A DNA stretch of 64,000 nucleotides, from the NCBI GenBank assembly GCA_019058365.1, contig JAHPZE010000024.1:1-64000 (forward strand), written 5' to 3'. This DNA comes from Promethearchaeota archaeon (lineage in GTDB: Archaea > Asgardarchaeota > Lokiarchaeia > Sigyniarchaeales > SOKP01). Positions 43,820 to 52,897 of the stretch are shown here, piece after piece. The translations under genes were made by a program, and so were the position numbers. Every line of letters begins with the position of its first letter. Positions within the stretch are counted from its first letter, which is position 1. The notes beneath the pieces are model-generated. The model was not told the DNA's origin, made no database searches, and saw only the letters and a list, made by a program, of their open reading frames with translations.

Positions 43820-46000
43820 ATGGCTAAAAAAGATAGAGATAAAAAAAAGAAAGAAACAAGACCAACGGCGCGAATGGGTTGGGGTAAGGAAGAAGCTGAA
43901 GAAGAAATCGTTGCTGAGGGATTGAAAAGAAAAGATATGGACACTGGTCGTGTCGAATTAATCGATCGAGACAGTTCGACTCCGGTTATTGAGACTTACG
44001 ATCAAAACACAGGAAAACTTGAAGGAAGCATCTTATTGAAAAATAGAAATAGAGAAGGCTTATTAGCATTGGTTAAAATTATTGAAGAAGTAGACGTAAA
44101 ACAAGACCATGATGCTAACATTAAGACATTTACGCATAAAGGAAAATTAAACATTGAAAATCCTAGTACTATTGATAGATTATGGGATATTGATGTTTCA
44201 CTTGATAATATTGGTAGCACTGATTTGAAATCAAAAGATATTTCAATACAAGAATTAGGTACAGAGGAACCAGATAATATTAACTCAAGAGAATTTCGAA
44301 TAACAAAGGATATAAAAAATTTATTACTTGTTAAAGAGTTTATTTGTACTCTTCCTAATGCGGATGATGTATTGAATATTAACGATATTGAGAAAGAGTT
44401 AGTAAAATTAAAGGATAAAAAAAGCGGAGTTCCCTCTAAACCATCTAAAAAAGAACCTGAAACCAAAAAGGAGGAAGAAGAGGAAGAAGATAAGGAAGAA
44501 GATAAGGAAGAAGATGAAGTAGGTGATACATGGGGGGATGGTGGAACTCTAGTTGAAACAGGATTAGAGTCTTTTGGAATCTCGATTGATAGAGAAAATG
44601 TTGTTCACTTCGCAATTGCTCTTAGAAGTTTGTTTGATAAACCTGTATCCAATATTAAAGTCGTAAAAAATATTCCAGATGATTTTAAAAATCCCGTAAT
44701 TGTAGATACTACTGATGGAAAAGCTAATATTGAAGGAAAGCAAATAGTCTGGACAATGGATAAATTAGCTCCAGAACATACAGTGATGTTGAAATTCACA
44801 TGCAACATTATGGTTACCGATATTATTAAAAGACGAACAGGAACAATTGAGGTTACTTATCAAAGTGCATCTTCTTTTGCTGAAGGATTAAATATAGGTA
44901 AATTTGATGCTTATACTAGAAATAAGTTCTATGTCGATACGGTCGAAAGAGATGAAGAACCAGGTATTTTTGATTGCAAGCTTGTATTTGATAATTCTTC
45001 GGAGTTTATCATACAACTCTTCAATGCGGATGTGTATTCCCCAGAGGATGAGTCAAAAAAATTTGTTGATATTGACCCAAATGATGTACCTTTATTGCCA
45101 AGTGGCGCTCAATGGCACTCAATAAAGTGGGAGTTTCAGAGTGAGGAGTATCCTACGTTTAGGAAGAAATTGGAATTTCGAGTAATGCCGGATTTTCAAA
45201 CAATCGTAAATGGAACCGCTTCTCTTTCAGATGTTATATTAGAAATTGGAAGTATCACTGGAGTAATGTCATACAACTTAACTGAAGTTCCGACTTACCG
45301 TCCTAAAGATGTTATCGCCACAATTAAAGTAGTTAATAATGGTTCAGCTCCTCTAAATGAGATAGCTATTCTACAGCATACTTTCTCAGACGAATATCAA
45401 CCCCCAAAAGCAAATGAGGTAAAGTTATTATGGGACGGGGAAGAAGTTGAAGTATCTGCGGCTGCAGTAAGTTTTGAAGATAAAGAATTTAAGATTAATC
45501 TTAAAAATCTAAAAGACAGTAGCACTGGTATGTTTAAACCAGAATCAACAATGGAATTTGAATATCCTATTCATTGTGTAAATCCTGCACGTGAATCCAC
45601 TTTTGAAACTGAAATCATATATCTCGCTAATACTTTTCCAATAAGTCAAGAGTTAGAATTCAAACCGGAAGTTCCTGTAATTAAAGCAATGCACATCAGA
45701 AGGAAATTTCGTGTTGGAAAAGAGATTGCCACAATTGGAGACCTTGGACATTACAGAATTATATTAACGCTTGAAAACATTGGTGAGTCTAAATTACATC
45801 ATTTAGTGCTTTTAGATAAAGTTCCTGATTCGTTTGAATATGGTACTTATTCTATGACACCAGAAATAACAGATGAAGTAGGAGAAGATACCTTAAAATG
45901 GGATATTGAAACTTTAGAAGTCGGCGAAAAATTAGAAATCACATATGAAATAACGGGTACAGGTAAATATAGCCCATCTGATGCCCAATTAGCGCTTTAA
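43820..46000 (+). CDS. Large cytoplasmic protein with Ig-like/DUF11-type repeats and an acidic linker
   Basis: The 726-residue protein starts with a basic tail (AKKDRDKKKKE) and has no signal peptide, so it should be intracellular although its domains look like those of surface proteins. Residues about 40-195 form one beta domain (KGKLNIENPS, LWDIDVSLDNIGS). Residues 200-240 are an acidic linker (KEEEEEEDKEEDKEED). From 250 onward there are three or four Ig-like units with the DUF11-like theme of paired strands: VSNIKVVKNIPDDF, YRPKDVIATIKVVNNGS, and a last unit with YRIILTLENIGESKLHHLVLLDKVP. Intracellular Ig folds of this sort could act as scaffolds. It is upstream of, and may be functionally linked with, the propeller and longin-like genes that follow. 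Confidence 0.7.
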   Translation: MAKKDRDKKKKETRPTARMGWGKEEAEEEIVAEGLKRKDMDTGRVELIDRDSSTPVIETYDQNTGKLEGSILLKNRNREGLLALVKIIEEVDVKQDHDANIKTFTHKGKLNIENPSTIDRLWDIDVSLDNIGSTDLKSKDISIQELGTEEPDNINSREFRITKDIKNLLLVKEFICTLPNADDVLNINDIEKELVKLKDKKSGVPSKPSKKEPETKKEEEEEEDKEEDKEEDEVGDTWGDGGTLVETGLESFGISIDRENVVHFAIALRSLFDKPVSNIKVVKNIPDDFKNPVIVDTTDGKANIEGKQIVWTMDKLAPEHTVMLKFTCNIMVTDIIKRRTGTIEVTYQSASSFAEGLNIGKFDAYTRNKFYVDTVERDEEPGIFDCKLVFDNSSEFIIQLFNADVYSPEDESKKFVDIDPNDVPLLPSGAQWHSIKWEFQSEEYPTFRKKLEFRVMPDFQTIVNGTASLSDVILEIGSITGVMSYNLTEVPTYRPKDVIATIKVVNNGSAPLNEIAILQHTFSDEYQPPKANEVKLLWDGEEVEVSAAAVSFEDKEFKINLKNLKDSSTGMFKPESTMEFEYPIHCVNPARESTFETEIIYLANTFPISQELEFKPEVPVIKAMHIRRKFRVGKEIATIGDLGHYRIILTLENIGESKLHHLVLLDKVPDSFEYGTYSMTPEITDEVGEDTLKWDIETLEVGEKLEITYEITGTGKYSPSDAQLAL

Positions 46001-46012
46001 TATAAAATTAAT

Positions 46013-46040
46013 ATTTTTTATTTTTTTATTTTTTTTTTTT
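46013..46040 (+). terminator. Poly-T terminator after the Ig-like protein gene
   Basis: Three successive T-runs of 6, 7 and 12 bases lie within 40 bases of the stop at 46000. This is the strongest T-rich terminator-like element in the window. Confidence 0.6.
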
Positions 46041-46145
46041 ACAATAATAGTTTAATAATCTTACAGATAAGTATTAAATGAATAAACAATGAAATTTAAT
46101 TTAATTACTATTAATTTCTATAATCATAAATAGTTCTGAAAACCT

Positions 46146-47816
46146 ATGTTAAGAAAACGTTATCAGCTAAATTGGATGTTTGAATGTCCAGATGCAGTAT
46201 TAACATGTTCTATTTTGAAATGTAAAGACAAAGATTTTCTTGTATTTGGTGGACATGATAAAACTCTTTATCTAATGGATGAGGAAAATAATATACTTGA
46301 TGAACGGGTTTTTGATGGATGGTGTCGCTGCACTTATCCAATTGATATAGATGGAGATGGATGTGATGAGCTATTAGTAGGAGCTGGCGATGGAAATTTT
46401 ATGGTTATGAAATTAAATATAGAAAAAACCAAACTGACTGGATTGATGCGGTACAAAGCCTCCAAGAGGATAAATTGCTGTATCGCGGGAGACTTCACTC
46501 AAGATGGGAATATTGAAATGATTTTTGGGAGTGAAGATAAAACACTTAAAATTTTCGATGATATTAAAGCAAAAGAACCAAAATATACATTTTATTATGA
46601 TTCTTGGGTTACAGCTTGTACATTAGGATATTTAAAATTACCAGATCTCGATGAACCTATTAACGCATTATTAGTTGGAACTAAAAATGGGTTGGTTCAA
46701 TTAATTCAATTTAAAGAAAACATGCCAGATATTACTTGGCAGAACAATTTTAATACTCAGATTAATGATATCAAAGTTGGAGATGTTATTAATGATGGGT
46801 TTAATGAGATCGTATTAGCTACTGATGATTCATTTATTAGGATTTTAAATTGTAAAGGTGAACTTATTAAAGAGATTGAAATAGATGAGGGACGTCCAGT
46901 TTCATTATTAATTGAAGATATTGACGGCGATAATGCAAAGGAAATTGTTGCTGGATGTGCAGATGGTTCTTTAAAAGTCTTTCATAATCAATCGTTAAAT
47001 TCTCAAGATTTTGAGTTAAAATGGAAGACTAAGGTTGCGTCATCGATTAAAAATGTATGCTATATTTCAGGAAAAGAACAAAATTTAAAGCATATTATAT
47101 TTGGAGGTTATGATCGTAGAATCAGAAATGTAACTGATTTTGAATGGGGGCAAAAAGAAATACTTGATATTCCTCAAAACATTCAAATCCCCAAAACACA
47201 AACAAGTAAAAAAGAGGATTTAATTGAGCAAATAGCTCAAATAAAAGATGTTCCAACAAATTTAAGAGAATATATTTTTAACAGCTTGCAAGAAAAGGGG
47301 CATTTAAAAGATTTAATGGATGAATTATCAGAATTAGGGTATTCAGAGGATGAGATATTAGAAGAATTCACACTATTAAAAACACAGAAGTCAACCGTTT
47401 ATGAAAAGATTACATTTCCAGTTTGGAGTTTACCTGAAGAAGAAACGCAGAAAGAAATTCCTGAAGAAATTAAAGCAGAAATTGTAGTTAAGGTACAACC
47501 AAAACCTAAAGTACAACCATTAGTTATTGAAAAACCAGTAGAACCTATAAAGGAAAAATTACGAGCTGCTCTTGAACCTGAGATTACAAAGCCTGTTTCT
47601 AAAGAAATAGTAAGTATTAGTGGGTCTTTAGAAGATACAATTATAGCTTATCTAAGGGAAGAAAAAGTTGTTGAAACAAAGGCTCAATTTATTAATGATA
47701 TCCAAGAGAAAGGATTCTCTAACACTCAAATTGAAAAGGAAATTACTTTATTAAAGGACCAAGGTAAAATTCAATACTCTCGGGCTAAACCGAAGGGTTG
47801 GAGTTTAGCTAAATAA
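46146..47816 (+). CDS. Beta-propeller (FG-GAP/BBS-like) protein with two C-terminal winged-helix domains
   Basis: The 556-residue protein has an N-terminal seven-blade-like propeller at about 1-355. Its repeats have the FG-GAP pattern: DIDGDGCDELLVGAGDG, DFTQDGNIEMIFGSEDKTLK, DVINDGFNEIVLATDDS and DIDGDNAKEIVAGCADGSLK. This pattern, without a signal peptide, is that of BBS2/BBS7-type propellers of the ciliary BBSome rather than of integrins. Residues about 360-435 and 485-556 are two related winged-helix domains, each ending in a basic or aromatic W-S-L phrase (FPVWSLPEE and PKGWSLAK), separated by a Pro/Lys/Glu linker. The role is unknown; a scaffold or coat-like function is an inference. 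It converges with the longin-like gene at 47817 with no gap. Confidence 0.75.
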   Translation: MLRKRYQLNWMFECPDAVLTCSILKCKDKDFLVFGGHDKTLYLMDEENNILDERVFDGWCRCTYPIDIDGDGCDELLVGAGDGNFMVMKLNIEKTKLTGLMRYKASKRINCCIAGDFTQDGNIEMIFGSEDKTLKIFDDIKAKEPKYTFYYDSWVTACTLGYLKLPDLDEPINALLVGTKNGLVQLIQFKENMPDITWQNNFNTQINDIKVGDVINDGFNEIVLATDDSFIRILNCKGELIKEIEIDEGRPVSLLIEDIDGDNAKEIVAGCADGSLKVFHNQSLNSQDFELKWKTKVASSIKNVCYISGKEQNLKHIIFGGYDRRIRNVTDFEWGQKEILDIPQNIQIPKTQTSKKEDLIEQIAQIKDVPTNLREYIFNSLQEKGHLKDLMDELSELGYSEDEILEEFTLLKTQKSTVYEKITFPVWSLPEEETQKEIPEEIKAEIVVKVQPKPKVQPLVIEKPVEPIKEKLRAALEPEITKPVSKEIVSISGSLEDTIIAYLREEKVVETKAQFINDIQEKGFSNTQIEKEITLLKDQGKIQYSRAKPKGWSLAK

Positions 47817-48263
47817 TTATTCTTGAGTTTTTTTTATAAAAAAATTTAGTAGTGTGTCATTAAAATACTCAAATTGATTTAATTGTGTGAAATCTACTCC
47901 ATTATATTTTTGAATAAACAATTGAATCACGGGATCAACTTTTTCAAAAAACTTCCTAACGAGTTTATCAGATTTCTTTTTACTCTTATCAACTAGCCCA
48001 TATAATATAATTGGTTCTTTATCATGATTATCTTCTGATTGGATTTCAGATATTTTAAAGATAAATAGGGTATTCCCTGATTCTAAATATTCTAAAGAGC
48101 TTTTATTAAATGCAGTGTTCACGAAAGCATTAATTGCAGAAATAAATGCCCCTCTCAGATCTTTATTCACTCCGCTTTCTTTTTGAGCAGGTAATTCTTT
48201 AAAAATTTGATTTACAAGTACAAATCCCCGGAATACAAAACCAATTTCGTAAAGTTCCTTCAA
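47817..48263 (-). CDS. Probable longin/roadblock-superfamily protein
   Basis: The 148-residue protein begins with two strands (LYEIGFVFRGFVLVNQIF), a helix (LRGAFISAINAFVNTAF), three strands (YLESGNTLFIFKISE, PIILYGLVD) and C-terminal helices (SDKLVRKFFEKVDPVIQLFIQKYN). This beta-beta-alpha-beta-beta-beta-alpha order is that of longin domains, found in SNAREs, adaptor subunits and Mon1-Ccz1, and known from Asgard archaea. The call rests on predicted topology and motif flavour, not on a decisive motif. Its stop codon abuts the stop of the propeller gene. Confidence 0.55.
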   Translation of the reverse strand: MKELYEIGFVFRGFVLVNQIFKELPAQKESGVNKDLRGAFISAINAFVNTAFNKSSLEYLESGNTLFIFKISEIQSEDNHDKEPIILYGLVDKSKKKSDKLVRKFFEKVDPVIQLFIQKYNGVDFTQLNQFEYFNDTLLNFFIKKTQE

Positions 48264-48398
48264 TTTAGAACCAGATAATTATAATTTATAACTTAACTAC
48301 TTAATATTTTTGTTAAGAATTTAATAGTTGTTTTCATATTTAACTTTAAACAATATATATTTACTGTTAAAAAGAACGTGTTAAAACAAGTCATTATC

Positions 48399-48914
48399 AT
48401 GAAAGAAAATTTTGATAAAAGATTTAATGAAAAACTTAAGGAACTAAATGTTTTATTACCTAATCTTAAAGAAGGAGTTAATTGCGCTGAACTAACATTA
48501 ACAAGCGTGCTAGATATTCTAGAACTCGACAAATACATCTTTCATAATTTGGCAATTCCTTTAGCTGGAAGTTTCGGGGGTTATAAATCAAAAAACGGAT
48601 GGCAGGGAGCATGTGGGGCTGTCTGTGGAGGTTGTTCAGCAATAGGAGTAATATTGGGCGGTCATGAAAGAATGGATAATGAAACTATGTTGAAGGCATA
48701 TTTAAAAGCAGCAAAATTTGCTAGTGAATTTGAAAAAGAATTCGGCTCTGTAGTATGCCCTGAACTCTGTGGCTATGATTTCAGTGAACCTGAAGGTATG
48801 ACAGAATATCGAAATAGTGGAACTTGGGCAAAAATTTGCTATCATTATGTAGTATGGGCTATAGATCAAGTAGGAAAGCTTACGCGTGAAGAATTAAAAA
48901 AAAGCTGGGAATAA
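48399..48914 (+). CDS. C_GCAxxG_C_C family redox protein
   Basis: This protein of about 171 residues (178 if begun at GTG 48378) has the Cys pattern of the C_GCAxxG_C_C family. NCAELTLTSVLD is followed by LAGSFGGYKSKNGWQGACGAVCGGCSAIGVILGG, and later by VVCPELCGYDF. Family members are small cytosolic proteins of unknown but probably redox-linked role, often near electron-transfer genes. It shows no obvious operon partner here. Five clustered Cys suggest metal or disulfide chemistry. Confidence 0.85.
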   Translation: MKENFDKRFNEKLKELNVLLPNLKEGVNCAELTLTSVLDILELDKYIFHNLAIPLAGSFGGYKSKNGWQGACGAVCGGCSAIGVILGGHERMDNETMLKAYLKAAKFASEFEKEFGSVVCPELCGYDFSEPEGMTEYRNSGTWAKICYHYVVWAIDQVGKLTREELKKSWE

Positions 48915-49045
48915 AGTATTTAAAAAAAAACTCTAAATACGAAATTTTTAACTTTTTGAAATTATAAGTTTTTTATATAAACATTGGTTTATTACAATTA
49001 TTCAGAAAAAAAATAAACTAAATATAAAGTTAAGGGACTAATTTT

Positions 49046-49288
49046 ATGAGCGAAGAAGAGTCTAGATTTTGCCCGTATTGCGGCATTGAGTTGGAACATC
49101 CTTATTGGCAACACATTCAGACAGATCATCCAAATAAATATACCCAAAAAGAAACTTGGATAAAACTATATAAAGATTATGTAGGTTTAGGCATGGATCA
49201 AGCGACGTCGTTAATGGTAATATCCGAATTGTTCAATGCAACTCAAGAAGAGATTAAATCTTTCCTAAAAAATGCGAAGGTCTTATAG
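49046..49288 (+). CDS. Small C2H2-like zinc finger protein
   Basis: The 80-residue protein begins with a single zinc finger: FCPYCGIELEH, then WQHIQTDHP (CX2C followed by HX4H). The remaining 45 residues are two helices (YKDYVGLGMDQATSLMVISELFN and TQEEIKSFLKNA). A GGGAC purine site is near the ATG. It may be a nucleic-acid or protein-binding adaptor. Such one-finger proteins are common in Asgard genomes. Confidence 0.75.
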   Translation: MSEEESRFCPYCGIELEHPYWQHIQTDHPNKYTQKETWIKLYKDYVGLGMDQATSLMVISELFNATQEEIKSFLKNAKVL

Positions 49289-49368
49289 TTTCTATTTAAA
49301 AACTAATTTGTATAATTAAAATAAATAAAGATATAATAAAATTTAAATCCTAATTTCTAAAATTTGCA

Positions 49369-49668
49369 TTAAAACTCCTCTTCTTCCTCGTCTTCTTTTA
49401 GGAGTCCTGCTTGCTTTAGCATATCTTCTACACTATCACGAGCTTTAATTACTTGCTCATTTTCATTTAAGTTAAGTTTTTCAATTACATCATCGCTAAA
49501 TTCCATAAATTTTTCGATAGCACCAGAACTGAACTCTTTTATTTTTTCAGAAGTTTCTTCTATGAAGTCTTTTCCAGATTCACCAAACACTGAACCAACA
49601 AATGAAGTAAATTGTTCATTCAGCTTTTCTATGAAGTTTTTTTCTTTTTTTTCTCCTTCTTTACTCAT
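49369..49668 (-). CDS. Small acidic helical protein
   Basis: The 99-residue protein is almost wholly amphipathic helix, with repeated F-x-x-x-V/I patterns (FTSFVGSVFG, FIEETSEKIKEF, FMEFSDDVIEKL), and ends in EDEEEEEF. I recognise no family. The pattern resembles phasin-like or apolipoprotein-like helices that lie on surfaces, which is only a guess. Confidence 0.6.
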   Translation of the reverse strand: MSKEGEKKEKNFIEKLNEQFTSFVGSVFGESGKDFIEETSEKIKEFSSGAIEKFMEFSDDVIEKLNLNENEQVIKARDSVEDMLKQAGLLKEDEEEEEF

Positions 49669-49750
49669 TTACATATAAACCTTTTTAAATTAAATTATTT
49701 TAAATAATTTTTTAAAATATTAAAATTCATATGCTATATTATATTAACTT

Positions 49751-49846
49751 TTATTGTTTCCAACTTTTAAGGTCATCTTTGTTATAACCGAATAAATCAC
49801 AGCAGATTTCTTTATTATTCCTACCGAATTCAGATCCAGATAACAT
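49751..49846 (-). pseudogene. Orphan 3' end of a CaiB/BaiF-type CoA-transferase gene
   Basis: A 31-codon minus-strand frame (MLSGSEF, GRNNKEICCDLFGYN, DDLKSWKQ and TAA) looks like the conserved C-terminus of CaiB/BaiF CoA-transferases, which typically reads G-x-H-N-E-E-I-x-C-G-x-L-G-Y-S and then a short charged helix. The rest of the enzyme is absent. It lies 18 bp after the end of the PanE-like gene on the same strand. It is too short to be functional. Confidence 0.5.
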
Positions 49847-49863
49847 TTTATTAATTTTAAAAA

Positions 49864-50800
49864 TCAAGCGAAACTTAATTTGTAGAGTTTTTGATTTGAA
49901 CTCATATCAGTTTTTACATCTTTTACTACTTTAAAAAAATCCTCTGAAAGCCTTTTCATTTCATTTTTTGCAGCATTTGCATGTCCTGATAATGCAATTC
50001 TCCCAAACTCAGAATTGATAAGTTTAAGAAGCTTTTTTCTTATTAAAGATAAAGGAATCCAAGCAAGTAGCTTAAATTTTTTTGGAAGAATAGGGATACC
50101 AAGCTCTTTTAATGCGTGAATATTTTCTCGAAATCCTTGGAGGGCTAATTTAGCGAGTTCAATATCTGTTCCGAGTGTCTTATTTTGCTTTTTTGCTGCC
50201 TCACTCCCCATGGCTAATGGACTTATAAATGCCATATGGGTTTTTAACCAGGCATCAATATCTTCACTAATATCAACTTTGATTCCTGAATTTGTAAAAA
50301 CATGTTCAATATTTATTAATCGATCACTTTTTTTTCCATCAAGTTCCCCTACATATAAAATAGCATTATCTACATAAGCTGCAATTATTTTATAATCTTC
50401 TCTGTATCCTCCAGGACCTCCAAACCCAAGTAAAATTCTACTTTTTTCAATACTACTTAAATATTCAGTCGCCCCTGTGGGATTATTTCCTGTAAAAATT
50501 ATGATAGGACTAATATTCTCCTTTAAAACAGGTAAAATTTGACTAACTTGTTGTCGTTGCATAATCACCATAACAATATCATAGAGATCTTCCTTATTTA
50601 ATCGCTCTACAACATTGATATCTGTTTTGTACATTTTATGAAAAATGTCATCTTGAACAATAAGTCCGTGTTTTTTTAAATCTTCTAAACGTTTTCCTCT
50701 CGCAAGGATGGAAACATCATTTCCACCACTTTTAAGTTTATAAGCAAAAATGCTACCTATTACTCCTGCTCCATAAATTAATATTTTAATAATTTTTCAC
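49864..50800 (-). CDS. Ketopantoate-reductase-like (ApbA/PanE) protein with disrupted start
   Basis: Conserved coding sequence extends past the first ATG (50634) to about 50796. The extra part reads IYGAGVIGSIFAYKLK and GNDVSILARGKR, the NADP-binding Rossmann start, and joins MYKTDINVVERL in frame. No ATG, GTG or TTG exists in that frame before a TGA at 50799-50797. A GTG at 50800 is one base out of frame: GTG then five As, where four would give M-K-I-I-K-I-L-I-Y-G-A-G. So a one-base insertion (real or a sequence error), or an ATT start, must be assumed. The C-terminal domain (LALQGFRENIHALKELGIPI) matches PanE relatives. Length would be about 310 residues. Probably a reductase of 2-oxo acids, but not necessarily ketopantoate. 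Confidence 0.7.
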
Positions 50801-51092
50801 TATAAAAATAGATTTTATTTATCTAAATTACTAATATATAAAATCATATTTAAATTTAGCTATGCCTAAATTGCTATAAAAAAAGATTCAAAATGAACTC
50901 CAATATTTGTAATTCACCAATAATAAAGAATATTTACCAAACTTTTAACAAAGAATTGAATTCATTTTAAATATTGGATAATATTGAGAAAGATATAAAA
51001 AATAAAATAAGTTGAATTTATCATAGATAATGTTTGTTTCAAAAATTTAGGTTTTAAAATCATGAAATATTTCTTAAAATAAGGGAATATAT

Positions 51093-52574
51093 ATGAATGA
51101 ATCTCATTTCTTACATGGATTTTTACATCCGAAAAGCATTGCCATTTATGGTGCTAATAATAAAGGTAGTTCTTTAGCTGGCCTTCAGATTATGAATTTA
51201 ATTAAGTCTAACTATGATGGTAAAGTGTACCCTATCCATCTAAAATTAGGTTCAGTTATGGGATTTAGGGCTTACAAATCAATTAGCGAAGTTCCAGAAA
51301 TTCCTGATTTAGTAGTGATAGTCCTCCCTGCAAATGTTGTACCTCAAATTTTTAGGGAATGCGGAAAAAAAGGTGTGAAAAGAATAGTTTTAATATCAGG
51401 AGGTTTTCGTGAATTAATTGGTGAAAGGAAAAATACTCTCACTGAAGAAATTAACAATATTGCGAAAGAATTTGGAATAAGATTTATTGGTCCTAATTGT
51501 TTAGGTGTCTATAACAATTGGTATGGACTAAATGAAGAAAATAAATCATTTAATATTTTTATCTGGGAAAATCTGAAAAGAAGTAAATTCTCTATTGCTT
51601 CTCAATCAGGTACTCTTTCCTGTCATATTTGGTATGATCCTGAGAATTTGGATTTAGGTTTGAGTAGATCTTTATCTGTTGGAAATGAAGCAAATGTTGA
51701 TATTGTAGATTGCTTAGAATACTATAAAGATGATGATTATACTGAAATAATAGGGTTATATATTGAAGAAATAAAAAGAGGTAAACAATTTTTGGAATTA
51801 GCAAAAATAATAACTCCAAGAAAGCCAATTATCGCAATTTATGTAGGGGGTTCAAAGGCAGGTAATCGTGCATTACAAAGTCATACAGGATCTTTAGCAG
51901 GACATTCCAAAATATATGACGGTCTTTTTAAAGAGACGGGTATCATTAAAACTGATTATGTTCAAGAATTTTTAGACATTGCTCTTATTTTTTCAAAAGG
52001 AATAATACCCAAAGGAAAAAGACTTGGTATCATAACAAATTCGGGCGGTCCGGGAGCGATGGTGGCCAACAATGCAGAAAAGCATGGCTTGATTGTCCCT
52101 GAATTTTCAGAGGCTCTTCAAAAAGAATTAAAGAATGCTTTACCTCCGACAGCGAGTTTTAAAAATCCTGTAGATTGTACTTTTGATATGGATCTCCCTT
52201 ATTTTTATATTACTTTACCTGAAATATTAATGAAATCTGGAGAAATTGATGCTATAATTCAATATGGCGTAGTGGGATTCCAAGAAGTTTTGGATGAATA
52301 TCTTAAATATGATCAAATAGCGAAACATGCTGAATTTCAGCATCAACCTGATGAACTTGTTGATAAATTAGCCCAAAAATTACTACAACCAACTATGAAA
52401 AATTCTCAAAAATACTCAATACCAATATTATATATTAATCCAATGAGTTTTAACGCACCTTGGTCAAAAAGACTTAGATTAAATGGGGCAATCCTATTTA
52501 AATTATGGGATCGTCCTGTAAATGCCCTAGCCAAAGTTTGCGAATATGTCGAATATAAGCAAAAAAGATCTTGA
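51093..52574 (+). CDS. ADP-forming acyl-CoA synthetase alpha-like subunit (CoA-binding)
   Basis: The 493-residue protein matches the alpha part of NDP-forming acetate/acyl-CoA ligases, which conserve the energy of acyl-CoA by making ATP. N-terminal CoA-binding HPKSIAIYGANNKGS is followed by FIGPNCLGVYN and IASQSGTLS. The phospho-His site is SHTGSLAGH. The third domain has LGIITNSGGPGAMVANNAEKHGL and FKNPVDCTFDMD. The beta (ATP-grasp) subunit is not in the window. It could serve degradation of fatty, amino or aromatic acids. Confidence 0.88.
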   Translation: MNESHFLHGFLHPKSIAIYGANNKGSSLAGLQIMNLIKSNYDGKVYPIHLKLGSVMGFRAYKSISEVPEIPDLVVIVLPANVVPQIFRECGKKGVKRIVLISGGFRELIGERKNTLTEEINNIAKEFGIRFIGPNCLGVYNNWYGLNEENKSFNIFIWENLKRSKFSIASQSGTLSCHIWYDPENLDLGLSRSLSVGNEANVDIVDCLEYYKDDDYTEIIGLYIEEIKRGKQFLELAKIITPRKPIIAIYVGGSKAGNRALQSHTGSLAGHSKIYDGLFKETGIIKTDYVQEFLDIALIFSKGIIPKGKRLGIITNSGGPGAMVANNAEKHGLIVPEFSEALQKELKNALPPTASFKNPVDCTFDMDLPYFYITLPEILMKSGEIDAIIQYGVVGFQEVLDEYLKYDQIAKHAEFQHQPDELVDKLAQKLLQPTMKNSQKYSIPILYINPMSFNAPWSKRLRLNGAILFKLWDRPVNALAKVCEYVEYKQKRS

Positions 52575-52596
52575 AATCTTAAATTTATCTTATTTA

Positions 52597-52797
52597 CTAT
52601 TTTTCGTTATTTTGCCTTTCCTTTAATTTCTTTAAGGCCTCATCTCTTGCTTTTTGTAGTCTCTCTTCTTTTTCTGCCCAAAAATTAGGATTAGCCATAT
52701 TTACTTTCATGTTTTCAACCATTATCTCTGCTATCTCTTTAGCAGTTTGACTTTTTTTCTCAGTTTTACGTTCATCTTTTTCGTCTATAAGTATCAC
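52597..52797 (-). CDS. Small charged helical protein
   Basis: The 66-residue protein reads ETKKSQTAKEIAEIMVENMK-like helix with NPNFWAEKEERLQKARDEA and ends KLKERQNNEK. It is wholly helical and charged. I recognise no family. It converges with the acyl-CoA ligase gene and diverges from AACS, 100 bp away. Confidence 0.5.
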   Translation of the reverse strand: MILIDEKDERKTEKKSQTAKEIAEIMVENMKVNMANPNFWAEKEERLQKARDEALKKLKERQNNEK

Positions 52798-52897
52798 CTA
52801 ATTATTCTTATTTTAATGATTATTATATAAATACATTAATACAATTTATTATTATAAGCATTAATTAAAATACCTTTAGATATGAGTTGTAAAATTT

